From Microbacterium salsuginis (lineage in GTDB: Bacteria; Actinomycetota; Actinomycetes; Actinomycetales; Microbacteriaceae), in assembly GCF_012524205.1 (NCBI RefSeq), contig NZ_JABACI010000001.1:1364001-1428000 (forward strand): a stretch of DNA of 64,000 nt, in the 5' to 3' direction. The notes under the pieces were generated by a model. That model did not search any database. It was given only the letters and a program-made list of their open reading frames with translations, and was not told where the DNA came from. How positions within the stretch are numbered: position 1 is the first letter of the stretch; each line of letters opens with the position of its first letter. Both the position numbers and the translations under genes were made by a program. Positions 25,401-33,887 of this stretch are shown piece by piece.

Positions 25401-27023
25401 ATGAATCGGCGAGACGACGGGGATCGGCACGACGAGCGCGAGCCCGAGCAGATGCCGGTCGGGCCGCCCGAAGGCGCCACGGCGGCGGGCGAGCCGTACG
25501 CGTCGACGCGCGCCGGGCAGCGGGCGGCAGAGGCGAGCGGAACGGATGCCGCGGCCACCACCGCCACGGCGGTCGATGACGAGTCGGACCACGACACCAG
25601 GTTCTTCGGCCAGCCGTGGGCGCTCGCGCACGTGTTCGGCGTGGAGATGTGGGAGCGGTTCAGCTTCTACGGCATGCAGGGCATCCTGCTCATCTACATG
25701 TACTACACGGTCGCCGAGGGCGGCCTCGGCATCGACCAGGCCGTCGCGACGGGAATCGTCGGCGCGTACGGCGGCACCGTGTACCTCTCGACGATCCTCG
25801 GCGCATGGGTCGCCGACCGCCTGCTGGGCTCGGAGCGCGTGCTGTTCTACAGCGCGATCGTCATCATGCTCGGACACATCGGGCTGGCCGTGCTGCCCAA
25901 CGTGTGGGTCCTCGGCGTCGGCCTGGTGCTGGTGGCGGTCGGCTCCGGTGGGCTCAAGGCCAACGCCACCTCGGTCGTCGGCACGCTGTACGCCGAGAAG
26001 GATCCACGCCGCGACGCCGGCTTCTCGCTGTTCTATCTGGGCATCAACCTCGGCGCGTTCTTCGGCCCGATCGTCACCGGCGCACTCCAGTCGTCCGTCG
26101 GGTTCCACGCCGGCTTCGCCGCGGCTGCCGTCGGGATGGCGCTCGGACTGCTGCAGTACTCGTTCGGCCGCAAGCAGCTCCCCGCCTCGTCGCGGATCGT
26201 GCCCAACCCGCTGCCCGCGAACCGCCGGCTGCTCGTGGTCGGCATCGCCGTGGGCGGGCTCGTCGTCATCGCTGCCCTCGTCCTGGTGGGTGTCATCCGC
26301 GCCGACAACCTCGCCGGCATCGTGATCATCGTCACGCTCGCCGCGACCGTCGCGTACTTCGCGGTCATCGTGGCATCCCGCGCCATCACCGCGGTCGAGC
26401 GCTCACGCCTCTTCGCCTTCATCCCGCTGTTCATCGTGAACGTCGGCTTCTGGTCGCTGTACCAGCAGCAGTTCACGGTGCTGACGATCTACTCCGACCA
26501 GCAGCTGAACCGCAACATCCTCGGGTGGGAGATGCCGGTCTCGTGGGTCAACTCGATCAACCCGATCTTCGTCATCATCCTCTCGGGAGTCTTCGCCGCG
26601 ATCTGGACCAAGATGGGCACGCGTCAGCCCTCGACCCCCGTGAAGTTCGCCCTCGGCGCCATCATCATGGGCATCGCGTTCCTGCTCTTCCTCCCGTGGG
26701 CGAACGGCGCCGCGAACTCCACGCCGCTCCTCGCGATCGTCGGCATCCTGCTGGTGTTCACGATCGCCGAGCTCTTCATCTCGCCCGTTGGCCTGTCGGC
26801 GTCGACCAAGCTCGCGCCGCAGCGCTTCCACACGCAGATGGTGGCGCTGTACTTCCTGTCGGTCGCGCTCGGCACGTCGATCGCCGGCTGGCTCGCGCAG
26901 TTCTACGATCCCAAGAACGAGGTGCCGTACTTCACGATCCTCGGCTTCATCTCGATCGGTCTCGGAATCGCGCTGTGGTTCTCGGTCAAGCCGGTGCTCG
27001 CACTCATGAAGGGCGTGCGCTAG
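25401..27023 (+). CDS. POT/PTR family proton-dependent oligopeptide transporter
   Basis: A 540-residue inner-membrane importer of di- and tripeptides. The family signature VEMWERFSFYGMQGILLIYM, holding the ExxER proton-coupling site, falls at about residues 80-100. GGLKANATSVVG and FSLFYLGINLGAFFGP are the PTR2 signatures of helices 4-5. About 14 helices are expected. An unusually long polar N-terminal extension (about 70 residues, Asp/Glu/Ala-rich) precedes the first helix. GGAG nine bases before the ATG supports this start. It is a single gene with its own 123-bp upstream region. Confidence 0.9.
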   Translation: MNRRDDGDRHDEREPEQMPVGPPEGATAAGEPYASTRAGQRAAEASGTDAAATTATAVDDESDHDTRFFGQPWALAHVFGVEMWERFSFYGMQGILLIYMYYTVAEGGLGIDQAVATGIVGAYGGTVYLSTILGAWVADRLLGSERVLFYSAIVIMLGHIGLAVLPNVWVLGVGLVLVAVGSGGLKANATSVVGTLYAEKDPRRDAGFSLFYLGINLGAFFGPIVTGALQSSVGFHAGFAAAAVGMALGLLQYSFGRKQLPASSRIVPNPLPANRRLLVVGIAVGGLVVIAALVLVGVIRADNLAGIVIIVTLAATVAYFAVIVASRAITAVERSRLFAFIPLFIVNVGFWSLYQQQFTVLTIYSDQQLNRNILGWEMPVSWVNSINPIFVIILSGVFAAIWTKMGTRQPSTPVKFALGAIIMGIAFLLFLPWANGAANSTPLLAIVGILLVFTIAELFISPVGLSASTKLAPQRFHTQMVALYFLSVALGTSIAGWLAQFYDPKNEVPYFTILGFISIGLGIALWFSVKPVLALMKGVR

Positions 27024-27135
27024 CGCCTGGAGGTCCGGAGCGGGGCCCCAGTAGGTAGTGTGCGAGAGCGGATGCCGCGGCCCGGCCATAACCGGCATCG
27101 ATGAGCGCGATAACCTAATCGGTCTTCGCTGATGC

Positions 27136-27169
27136 CCTTCGACGCCCTTCAATGAGGGTGAGTCGAAGG
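27136..27169 (+). promoter_or_regulatory. Hairpin covering the Shine-Dalgarno of the next MFS gene
   Basis: CCTTCGAC (27136-27143) pairs with GTCGAAGG (27162-27169), and the inner CCCT/AGGG (27145-27148, 27055 offset at 27155-27158) adds four pairs. The right arm overlaps the ribosome binding site AAGGAG, ending eight bases before the ATG at 27177. Confidence 0.5.
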
Positions 27170-27176
27170 AGATTCA

Positions 27177-28409
27177 ATGACGAAGCCCATTCTCGACGTC
27201 GAGAAGACGTCCACCCGACGCGCCGGAGCCTGGCAGGCGGCCCTCCTGCTGGCCGGCAGCTGCATGCCCGTGATGGGGTCGGTCCTCATCACGCCCGTCC
27301 TGCCCCAGCTCTCGCAGCACTTCGGCGATCAGCCGGGCGCCGACGTGCTCGTGCCGATGATCGTGGCGATCCCGGCCCTCATGATCGCGATCTTCGCGCC
27401 GTTCGCCGGACAGATCGTCGACCGGCTGGGGCGCAAGAACCTGCTGATCGTCGCGATGCTCGCATACGCCATCGCGGGCACCGTGCCGGCGTGGATCGAC
27501 AGCCTCACCGGCATCCTCATCAGCCGCGCGTTCGTCGGCGTCTTCGAAGCCGCCATCATGACCGTCTGCACGACGCTCATCGTCGACTACTTCCACGAGG
27601 AGCGCCGGCGCAACAAGTACCTCGGCCTGCAGACGGTCGCGACAACGCTCGGCGCGACCCTGTTCATCGCACTCGGCGGCGCCGTGGGCTCGGCCGGCTG
27701 GCACGCGCCCTTCTGGATCTATGCGATCGCCGCTCCCATCGCGGTCGTGATGATCTTCGCGCTGTGGGAACCGGGTCGTGGCGACCCCACCGACGCGCAC
27801 ATCACGGCCGGCGAGAAGGCACGGGTCCCGTGGCGGATCCTCGGGCTTCCGCTCGTGGTCACCGTCTTCGGCGGCTTCACGTTCTATGTCATGGTGATCG
27901 AGGTGAGCTACCTCGTCGTCGCGACCGGAGTCGCCGCCGACAACACGGCGACGATCGGTCTGGTCGCGGCCATAGCCTCCCTCGCGACGGCTGCCGGCGC
28001 GCTCACCTTCCCGCGCATCGCACGCCGAGGTACCGCGGTGCTGCTCCCTCTCGCCTTCGGTCTGCAGGCGGTCGGCATGATCGTGGTCTGGCTGTTCAGT
28101 GGGTTCGTCGGCGTGCTCATCGGCGCGATCATCGTGGGCTTCGGCTCCGGCATCCTGCTGCCGTCGCTGGTCACGTGGGTCGTGTCGCGCACCCGCTTCG
28201 AGGAGCGCGGCCGCGCCACCGGCTGGTGGACGGCGTCGTTCTTCTTCGGCCAGTTCGTCACCCCGATCATCATGGGCGTGATCACCGGCGCGACCGGTGC
28301 CCCGTTGCCCGTCGCCGTCGGCGCGGTGGGGATCGCGGCGGCCGTCGTGGCCGTGGTGCTCGCGCTCACCATGCGGCGCGCCGCGAAGCCGGCGCCCGCC
28401 ACCCACTGA
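27177..28409 (+). CDS. MFS transporter
   Basis: A 410-residue transporter with 12 predicted helices. Loop 2-3 motif A is GQIVDRLGRKNLLIV; SRAFVGVFEAAIMTVCTTLI is helix 4. Loop 8-9 TFPRIARRGTAVLLP and helices 9-12 complete the fold. The Shine-Dalgarno AAGGAG lies seven bases before the ATG but may be sequestered by a hairpin. A strong bidirectional terminator follows. It converges on the extradiol ring-cleavage operon and could supply its substrate, but that is inference from neighbourhood only. Confidence 0.85.
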   Translation: MTKPILDVEKTSTRRAGAWQAALLLAGSCMPVMGSVLITPVLPQLSQHFGDQPGADVLVPMIVAIPALMIAIFAPFAGQIVDRLGRKNLLIVAMLAYAIAGTVPAWIDSLTGILISRAFVGVFEAAIMTVCTTLIVDYFHEERRRNKYLGLQTVATTLGATLFIALGGAVGSAGWHAPFWIYAIAAPIAVVMIFALWEPGRGDPTDAHITAGEKARVPWRILGLPLVVTVFGGFTFYVMVIEVSYLVVATGVAADNTATIGLVAAIASLATAAGALTFPRIARRGTAVLLPLAFGLQAVGMIVVWLFSGFVGVLIGAIIVGFGSGILLPSLVTWVVSRTRFEERGRATGWWTASFFFGQFVTPIIMGVITGATGAPLPVAVGAVGIAAAVVAVVLALTMRRAAKPAPATH

Positions 28410-28418
28410 GGCAGACGA

Positions 28419-28454
28419 AGAGGGCCGGATCCCGTTGACGGGATCCGGCCCTCT
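28419..28454. terminator. Bidirectional hairpin terminator
   Basis: A perfect 15-bp stem (AGAGGGCCGGATCCC at 28419-28433, complement at 28440-28454) has a GTTGAC loop. It lies between the convergent MFS gene and the amidohydrolase gene. The stem is GC-rich and T-tracts are short, as is common in actinobacteria. Confidence 0.8.
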
Positions 28455-28486
28455 CTCGTTGCGCGGAGCTCAGTCCGGCATGAGCC

Positions 28487-29515
28487 TCATGCGCGCACCC
28501 TGGTGCGCAGCAGCGCCTCGGCATTGCCCGCCAGCACGCGATCGGCCACCTCGTCGGTCAGGCCGGCCGCGCGCACGAAGGCCACCGGGTCGTCCAGACC
28601 CATGTCGAACGGGAAGTCGCTGCCGAGCACGACCTGCGACGCACCCGCGACCTCGATCAGATGCCGCAGGGCACCGGCATCGTGCACGACGGTGTCGAAC
28701 CAGATCTTCTTCAGGTAGCTCGACGGCTCGTGCGCGCAGCCCTGCGCGTCGGGCCGCACACGCCACGCGTGGTCGGAACGGCCGATCGCGGTGGGCAGAT
28801 ACCCGCCGCCGTGCGCAGCCACGATCTTCAGCCCCGGGTGCCGGTCGAGCACCCCGGCGAAGATCAGGTGCGACAGCGCCACAGCGTTCTCGACCGGCTG
28901 CCCCACCGTGTTCGAGAGGTAGAACCGGTCGAGCCGCTCGTCGAGACTGCAGCCGAACGGGTGGAGGAACACGACGCAGCCGAGCTCGGCCGCGCGCGCC
29001 CAGAGGGGCTCGAGGCGCTCATCCGACAGTTCGACGTCCCCCGCGAACGACGAGATCTCGACGCCGGCGAGGCCGCGTCCGAGCACCGCGTCGTCCAGAT
29101 ACTCGACGATGCGGGACGGATGCTGCAGCGGAACGACGCCGAGACCGACGAGGCGGTCCGGCGCCTGGGCGACGTGCTCGGCGATCAGCCGGTTCGTCTC
29201 ACCCGCGACCCACACCGCGAGGCCTTCCGGCGCCCACGGGTAGAAGTGGTTCGGCGAGACGCTGACCCACTGTGTCCGGACGCCCTGGGCATCCATCGCG
29301 GCGAGTCGCTCGCGCACGTCGGTGAGCTTCGGGATGCGCGCCCCCACCATGGGTCCGGATACCCTCATGCTCTCGGCACCGCTGCGCCGGCGTTCGAGGG
29401 CAGCGGCTTCGGCCACCAGCTCGGGCGCGCGCTTCTCCACCTCCGCGTGCACCGAAGGCAGCAGCAGATGGGCGTGGACGTCGGTGATGCCGTTGGCCGT
29501 CGTGCTGTCACTCAT
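28487..29515 (-). CDS. Amidohydrolase, ACMSD-like (putative decarboxylase)
   Basis: A 342-residue TIM-barrel metal enzyme of the amidohydrolase-2 family. H14 and H16 in ITDVHAHLLLP form the first zinc pair. Further ligands are the His in LKIVAAHGGGYLP and the Asp in VVLGSDFPFDMG. Relatives decarboxylate aromatic or muconate-semialdehyde acids (ACMSD, gamma-resorcylate decarboxylase) or hydrolyse ring products. It is the last gene of the extradiol operon; its ATG overlaps the stop of the flavin monooxygenase (ATGA). Decarboxylation of a ring-cleavage product is the most plausible role, not shown by sequence alone. Confidence 0.82.
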   Translation of the reverse strand: MSDSTTANGITDVHAHLLLPSVHAEVEKRAPELVAEAAALERRRSGAESMRVSGPMVGARIPKLTDVRERLAAMDAQGVRTQWVSVSPNHFYPWAPEGLAVWVAGETNRLIAEHVAQAPDRLVGLGVVPLQHPSRIVEYLDDAVLGRGLAGVEISSFAGDVELSDERLEPLWARAAELGCVVFLHPFGCSLDERLDRFYLSNTVGQPVENAVALSHLIFAGVLDRHPGLKIVAAHGGGYLPTAIGRSDHAWRVRPDAQGCAHEPSSYLKKIWFDTVVHDAGALRHLIEVAGASQVVLGSDFPFDMGLDDPVAFVRAAGLTDEVADRVLAGNAEALLRTRVRA

Positions 29516-30648
29516 GCCGGCTGCGCCATCTTCTGAGCGATGCCGAAGATGAGACCGCCGGCGTCCGCGTCGCGGTTGCCGTCGATCTGCCATTGGCCGA
29601 GCTGGACGGATGCCTCGACCACTGCCTGCGCACGCGGCAGGCGCCGTGTGTGGAACTCTTCCCACAGCTCCTGATCGACGGCATCCCTCGAGGTGAGAAG
29701 CTCCGTGAGCACGAGGGCGTCCTCGAGACCTTGCGCCGCGCCTTGCGCGATCGTCGGCGGGCACGAGTGCGCGGCATCCCCGACGATCACGACCCGGCCG
29801 CGGTTCCAGGGCGCGGTCACCAGGTGCTGCGTGAACCACGTGTAGTGGGCGCGCGCGCCCTTCTCGAGATCGGCGCGGATGGAGTTCCACGGGCCGCCGT
29901 ACGCGCGCGACTCGTCGAGCATGATGCGAGTGGCCTCCTCCGCGGAGACGGCGAAGCGGTCTTGCGCCTTCTCGACGAGGAACGCGTACATGGTGTCGTC
30001 GCCGGTCGGCGTGTAGCCGGCGATGTAGACCGGGCCGCCGTAGTACAGCTCGCTGCGCACGACGTCGGCCGGACGCGAGACGAAGGTCCGCCAGATGCCC
30101 ATGCCGGTCGGCTGCGGCTTCTGCTCGATGCCGATGAGGTCGCGCACTGTCGAGTGCAGGCCGTCGGCGCCGATGACGAGGTCGTACTCCCCCGCGCCCC
30201 GGCCGTCGACAATCACCTCGACCGCGTCCGGGGAGCCGGTCTCGAGGCCGGAGAGCTTCGACCCGAAGCGGACGTCGGCGCCTGCGTTCCGTGCGTGTGC
30301 CAGCAGGATCCGCGCGAGCGCGGGACGCGGCATCCCCATCCCCGCGGGGTAGTCCGGCCCGCCGGTCTTGATGTCGGGCAGCTCGGCGACGATCGGGGCG
30401 TCCGGGCCGGGAGCCCGCAGGTTGAGCCCCTCGAACGGGTACCCGGCGGCGCGGATGTCGTCCCACGCTCCGAGGGCGTCGAAGACTCGCAGGGCGTTGC
30501 CCTGCAGCGAGATGCCGGAGCCGAGCGCGCTCAGTTCGGGCTTCGCTTCGAAGACATCGACCTCGACGCCCGCCTTCGCGAGCTGGATGGCGGCGGCGAG
30601 TCCCGAGACTCCCGCGCCGATGACGGCGACCTTGCGTACGGCGGTCAT
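29512..30648 (-). CDS. FAD-dependent aromatic monooxygenase
   Basis: A 378-residue class A flavoprotein hydroxylase. GAGVSGLAAAIQLAKAG near residue 10 is the ADP-binding fold. DLVIGADGLHSTVRD near 165 is the DG motif, and RVVIVGDAAHSCPPTIAQGA near 285 the GD motif. The salicylate/3-hydroxybenzoate hydroxylase family fits best. It would introduce an OH group on the ring using NAD(P)H and O2, producing the diol cleaved by the operon's dioxygenase. The ATG at 30648 gives the canonical N-terminal Rossmann start; the frame is open upstream without support. Confidence 0.87.
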   Translation of the reverse strand: MTAVRKVAVIGAGVSGLAAAIQLAKAGVEVDVFEAKPELSALGSGISLQGNALRVFDALGAWDDIRAAGYPFEGLNLRAPGPDAPIVAELPDIKTGGPDYPAGMGMPRPALARILLAHARNAGADVRFGSKLSGLETGSPDAVEVIVDGRGAGEYDLVIGADGLHSTVRDLIGIEQKPQPTGMGIWRTFVSRPADVVRSELYYGGPVYIAGYTPTGDDTMYAFLVEKAQDRFAVSAEEATRIMLDESRAYGGPWNSIRADLEKGARAHYTWFTQHLVTAPWNRGRVVIVGDAAHSCPPTIAQGAAQGLEDALVLTELLTSRDAVDQELWEEFHTRRLPRAQAVVEASVQLGQWQIDGNRDADAGGLIFGIAQKMAQPA

Positions 30649-30698
30649 GTCAGAACCTCTCTGTTCTTTCGGGATGCTTGCTTCGTACCGGGCGGCCG

Positions 30699-31664
30699 TC
30701 AGCCGGTCTCCGCGACGCAGCGGACGACCTGAGTGCCGAGACCTTCGATGGTTCCCGTCATCACGTCGCCGTCGCGCAGGAACCTCTTCCAATGCTGGCC
30801 GTTGCCTGCCGGGCTGCCGGTCAGCAGCATGTCCCCGGGGAGCAGCGGCATCGTCTGCGACGCCCCCGAGACCAGCGCCGGGATGTCGAACAGCAGATCG
30901 CTGGTGGAGGCATCCTGCATCACCTCGCCGTTCAGCTCGAGACGCACGTTCAGGTTCGAGCCGTCGACGAACGGCGGGGGCACGAGGAAGGGCCCTGTCG
31001 GCAGGAAGCCGGGTGCGTTCTTCGCGCGGTACCAGTCGGTGCCGATCTCTTTCATGTCCTTGCGGAACACCAGGTCACGCGTCGTGATGTCGTTGACGAT
31101 CGTGTAGCCGGCGACATGGTCGAGGGCTTCCTCGCGCGAGACCCGGAACGCCTCCCGGCCGATGACCACGGCGAGTTCGAGCTCCCAGTCGTGCACCTCG
31201 CTGTAGCCGGGGAGGACGAGCGGCACGTCATCGCCGACGACGCACGCGGGCAGGCCGATGAAGAAGTACGGCTCGCCGTGGGCCGCGCGGTCGTCCATCA
31301 TCCTCGCCGCAGCCTCGCGCGCCTCGTCGATGGTGCGGTCGGTGCTGTTGGTGAGCCCCGCGGCGACCAGCTCGATCACGTGCTGGCGGTAGTTCGCGCC
31401 GGTCTGCAGCACCTGGCGCGGCTCGACCGGAGCCGTCAGGGTGACGCCGGCCAGCGGCATCCATTCGCCGTCCTGTTCCGCCAACGCAGCCAGGCGGTCC
31501 CAGGCGGCATCGGCGAGGAAGTCGTTGAGGGATGCCGCGCCGAGATCCTCGGGCGTCAAGGGGCGGATGCGGTCACGGGCGACCAGGCCCAGACGCGGCG
31601 AATCGCGCTGCCGGAAGCGGGCGAGGGCGAAGGGGGCGTCCGGACCGTGCGACGTCGTCGTCAT
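30699..31664 (-). CDS. Fumarylacetoacetate hydrolase family protein
   Basis: A 321-residue FAH-fold enzyme. QTGANYRQHVIE opens the C-terminal catalytic domain. YSEVHDWELELAVVIGREA supplies the acidic metal ligands (E, E). AGYTIVNDITTRDLVFR gives the Asp, and PLLPGDMLLTGSPAGNG is the conserved end motif. Members hydrolyse or isomerise ring-cleavage products such as acylpyruvates, or decarboxylate oxalocrotonate. It lies between the dioxygenase and monooxygenase genes, so it probably acts on the meta-cleavage product or its derivative. About 100 N-terminal residues form the usual leading domain. Confidence 0.85.
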   Translation of the reverse strand: MTTTSHGPDAPFALARFRQRDSPRLGLVARDRIRPLTPEDLGAASLNDFLADAAWDRLAALAEQDGEWMPLAGVTLTAPVEPRQVLQTGANYRQHVIELVAAGLTNSTDRTIDEAREAAARMMDDRAAHGEPYFFIGLPACVVGDDVPLVLPGYSEVHDWELELAVVIGREAFRVSREEALDHVAGYTIVNDITTRDLVFRKDMKEIGTDWYRAKNAPGFLPTGPFLVPPPFVDGSNLNVRLELNGEVMQDASTSDLLFDIPALVSGASQTMPLLPGDMLLTGSPAGNGQHWKRFLRDGDVMTGTIEGLGTQVVRCVAETG

Positions 31665-31686
31665 GGAATCTCCTGAAGTGTGGTGC

Positions 31687-31720
31687 GGCGGGAGCGGCCG
31701 GTCGACCGGCCGCCCCCGCC
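31687..31720 (-). repeat. Intercistronic hairpin between dioxygenase and FAH genes
   Basis: The perfect palindrome CGGCCGGTCGACCGGCCG (31695-31712) is enclosed by GGCGGG (31687-31692) and CCCGCC (31715-31720). It begins nine bases after the dioxygenase stop on the transcript. It may stabilise the first gene's mRNA or attenuate readthrough. Confidence 0.6.
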
Positions 31721-31728
31721 GGGTCTTG

Positions 31729-32748
31729 TCAGCCCTGGCCGTGCTTGGCGTAGGGATTGAACAGTGCGTCCTTGATCTCGTCGGGCACGCCCTCCTCGGT
31801 CGCGCTCGGACCGTCGGCGGGAGGGAAGGACTCGGTCATCGACATCGGCATGCTGCTGTTGCGGTAGAAGTTGTTCGACCCCTGGGACGGCTTCCACGTG
31901 TTCGCCTCCCAGTCGGGGACGTAATTGCGGTAGCCGCCGGTGTTGAGCTCGATGCGCAGGCTCGAGGGCTCCCGGTAGTAGAGGAAGTTCTGCTCGCCGA
32001 TGCCGTGGATCGACGGGCCGTACTCGATGGGGATGCCGTTCTCGATCAGCACGTCGGCGGCGATGAGCAGCTCCTCGCGGGTGTCGACCCAGAACGCGTA
32101 GTGGTTGACGCGACCGGCGCGGGTCGAGCCGTCGAGAACGACCCCGAGGTCGTGCGACTTCTCGTTCGTCGTGAGCACCGAGAAGACCGAGATCGGCGCC
32201 TCGTCGAGCACCGTGCGGGCCATGAAGCGGAAGCCGAGCACATCGACGTACCACTGCACGAAGGCGTCGACGTCGCTGGTGGCGATGGTGACGTGGTCGA
32301 GCTGGCGCGGAGCGCCCGCGACCTTCGACCGCTTCTCGGGGCGGTCGGGGTACGTCGACGCCGATTCGGGCGAGGCCTGGTGCCGGGTGACGTCCCAGTG
32401 CAGGGTCATCGAGTGGCCGAAGGGCCCGACGAAACGGTAGGCCCGGCCGATGTGCGGCACGCTCTCGAGCCACTCGCCCTGCACGCCGGCGGCCTCGATG
32501 CGCTTCGCCGCCTCTTCGAGCGCCTCCGCGCTCGAGGTGCGCCAGGCCATGGTCTCGAGGGACGGCTCGTCGCCCGGCACGACGACGACCGAGTACGCGT
32601 AGTAGTCGCCCCAGCAGCGGAGGTAGACGGCGCCGTCGATCCGGTCGACCACGGTGAGCCCGACCTGCTCCTCGTAGAAGCGGACGGACGCCTCGACATC
32701 GGGCGACGTGATCGCCACGTACGACAGATGGGACAGGAGTTTGATCAT
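31729..32748 (-). CDS. Type I extradiol (catechol 2,3-) ring-cleavage dioxygenase, VOC family
   Basis: A 339-residue two-domain enzyme. The catalytic C-terminal domain carries the 2-His-1-carboxylate iron site: H152 (RQLDHVTIATSD), H216 (VNHYAFWVD) and E267 (SLRIELNTGG), with Y258 nearby as in catechol 2,3-dioxygenases. Domain 1 (residues 5-120) is the vestigial VOC module. It is the first gene of the minus-strand operon, divergent from a LysR regulator, so its promoter is probably controlled by it. It should cleave a catechol-type diol next to the hydroxyls; the precise substrate is unknown. Confidence 0.9.
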   Translation of the reverse strand: MIKLLSHLSYVAITSPDVEASVRFYEEQVGLTVVDRIDGAVYLRCWGDYYAYSVVVVPGDEPSLETMAWRTSSAEALEEAAKRIEAAGVQGEWLESVPHIGRAYRFVGPFGHSMTLHWDVTRHQASPESASTYPDRPEKRSKVAGAPRQLDHVTIATSDVDAFVQWYVDVLGFRFMARTVLDEAPISVFSVLTTNEKSHDLGVVLDGSTRAGRVNHYAFWVDTREELLIAADVLIENGIPIEYGPSIHGIGEQNFLYYREPSSLRIELNTGGYRNYVPDWEANTWKPSQGSNNFYRNSSMPMSMTESFPPADGPSATEEGVPDEIKDALFNPYAKHGQG

Positions 32749-32823
32749 CTTCGATCCTTTCGGAAGCCATTCGGGCAGCTGTGCCCTGTCCCTCCATCGT
32801 GATCATCCGCGGTCTATCAGCAA

Positions 32824-32837
32824 AGCGGATTCCCGCT
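32824..32837. promoter_or_regulatory. Candidate LysR operator in divergent region
   Basis: AGCGG-ATTC-CCGCT is an inverted repeat with five-base arms, in an AT-richer stretch between the divergent dioxygenase and LysR starts. LysR regulators typically bind an imperfect palindrome in such a position. Confidence 0.4.
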
Positions 32838-32895
32838 ATATGCTCAATCAGCGCTGTTTATATCCTCGGCGCCCGACCCGGAGGAACACGCCGAC

Positions 32896-33861
32896 GTGTC
32901 CGACCGACCGCTTCTGTCTCGACTCGACCTCAATCTGCTCGTCGCGCTCGACGCGCTGCTGACCGAGCGCAGCGTGACCCGCGCCGCCGAGCGGCTGCAT
33001 CTGAGCCAGCCCGCGCTGAGCGCGTCGCTCGCGCGCCTGCGGACGCACTTCAACGATCCGATCCTGGCGCGCCGCGGCAACAGCTATGAGCTGACGCCGT
33101 TCGCCGTGCACCTCGCCGACCACACCGCCGCGGCCCTCGAAGCCACGCGCCGGGTCTTCGAGAGTCAGGCGACGTGGTCGCCCGAGGAATCCACCCGCGA
33201 GTTCTCGATCTACGGATCGGACTACGGCTTCGTGACCGTCGGCAGCGTGGTGTCGAGGCTCGCCGCGGAACGGGCGCCGGGCGTGCGGTTCCGGTTCATG
33301 CTGCACAACCCCGCCATCGTCGACGACGCGGCCGCCCGCCTGAGGTCGGCCGACGGCATCATCATCCCGCACGGGCCGCTGTCGGATCTTCCCTACGCGG
33401 ATCTGTGGCACGACGACTGGGTCGCGCTCGTGTCGGACTCGAACGACGCGGTCGGCGACGCCCTGACGATGGAGCAGCTGGCCGAGCTGCCGTGGGCGAT
33501 GACCTACCAGTCCCGCTCGGCCTTCACGTCGGCCGGGCGGCAGGTGCAGCAGCTGGGCATCGAGCCCCGCATCGAGGTGGTCGTCGAGAGCTTCCTGTCG
33601 ATGACCCACTTCGTGGCCGGCACCTCCCGCATCGCCATCATCCAGACCGCGATCGCGCCGCTGGCGCTGCGCACCGGAGGCGTACGCACGGTACGACTCC
33701 CGTTCGAGCCCACACCCCTGACCAACGCGCTGTGGTGGCATCCGGTGCACGGCCGCGACCCCGAGCACGCGTGGATGCGCGACCTCTTCGTCGAGGCCGG
33801 ACGGATCGTGGATGCCGGGGCCCACGTGATCGCCGATCCGGATCGATCCTCTCCCGCCTGA
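32896..33861 (+). CDS. LysR family transcriptional regulator
   Basis: A 321-residue regulator of the NodD/PcpR-like subgroup. The winged HTH is at about residues 8-65 (LDLNLLVALDALLTERSVTRAAERLHLSQPALSASLARLR, read in two parts). The effector-binding domain follows (about 90-300). The start is a GTG at 32896 preceded by GGAGGAAC. It is divergent from the ring-cleavage operon by 147 bases, which is the classical arrangement for activation by an aromatic inducer or pathway intermediate. It converges on the tetR-like gene with 26 bases between. Confidence 0.88.
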   Translation: MSDRPLLSRLDLNLLVALDALLTERSVTRAAERLHLSQPALSASLARLRTHFNDPILARRGNSYELTPFAVHLADHTAAALEATRRVFESQATWSPEESTREFSIYGSDYGFVTVGSVVSRLAAERAPGVRFRFMLHNPAIVDDAAARLRSADGIIIPHGPLSDLPYADLWHDDWVALVSDSNDAVGDALTMEQLAELPWAMTYQSRSAFTSAGRQVQQLGIEPRIEVVVESFLSMTHFVAGTSRIAIIQTAIAPLALRTGGVRTVRLPFEPTPLTNALWWHPVHGRDPEHAWMRDLFVEAGRIVDAGAHVIADPDRSSPA

Positions 33862-33887
33862 GCACGCCCAGGAAGTCGGCGGGGTCG

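Noticed and set aside
31729..32748. Assigning a specific substrate such as catechol or 2,3-dihydroxybiphenyl to the dioxygenase
   Set aside because: The iron ligands show only the enzyme class. The neighbouring genes do not match a known pathway closely enough.
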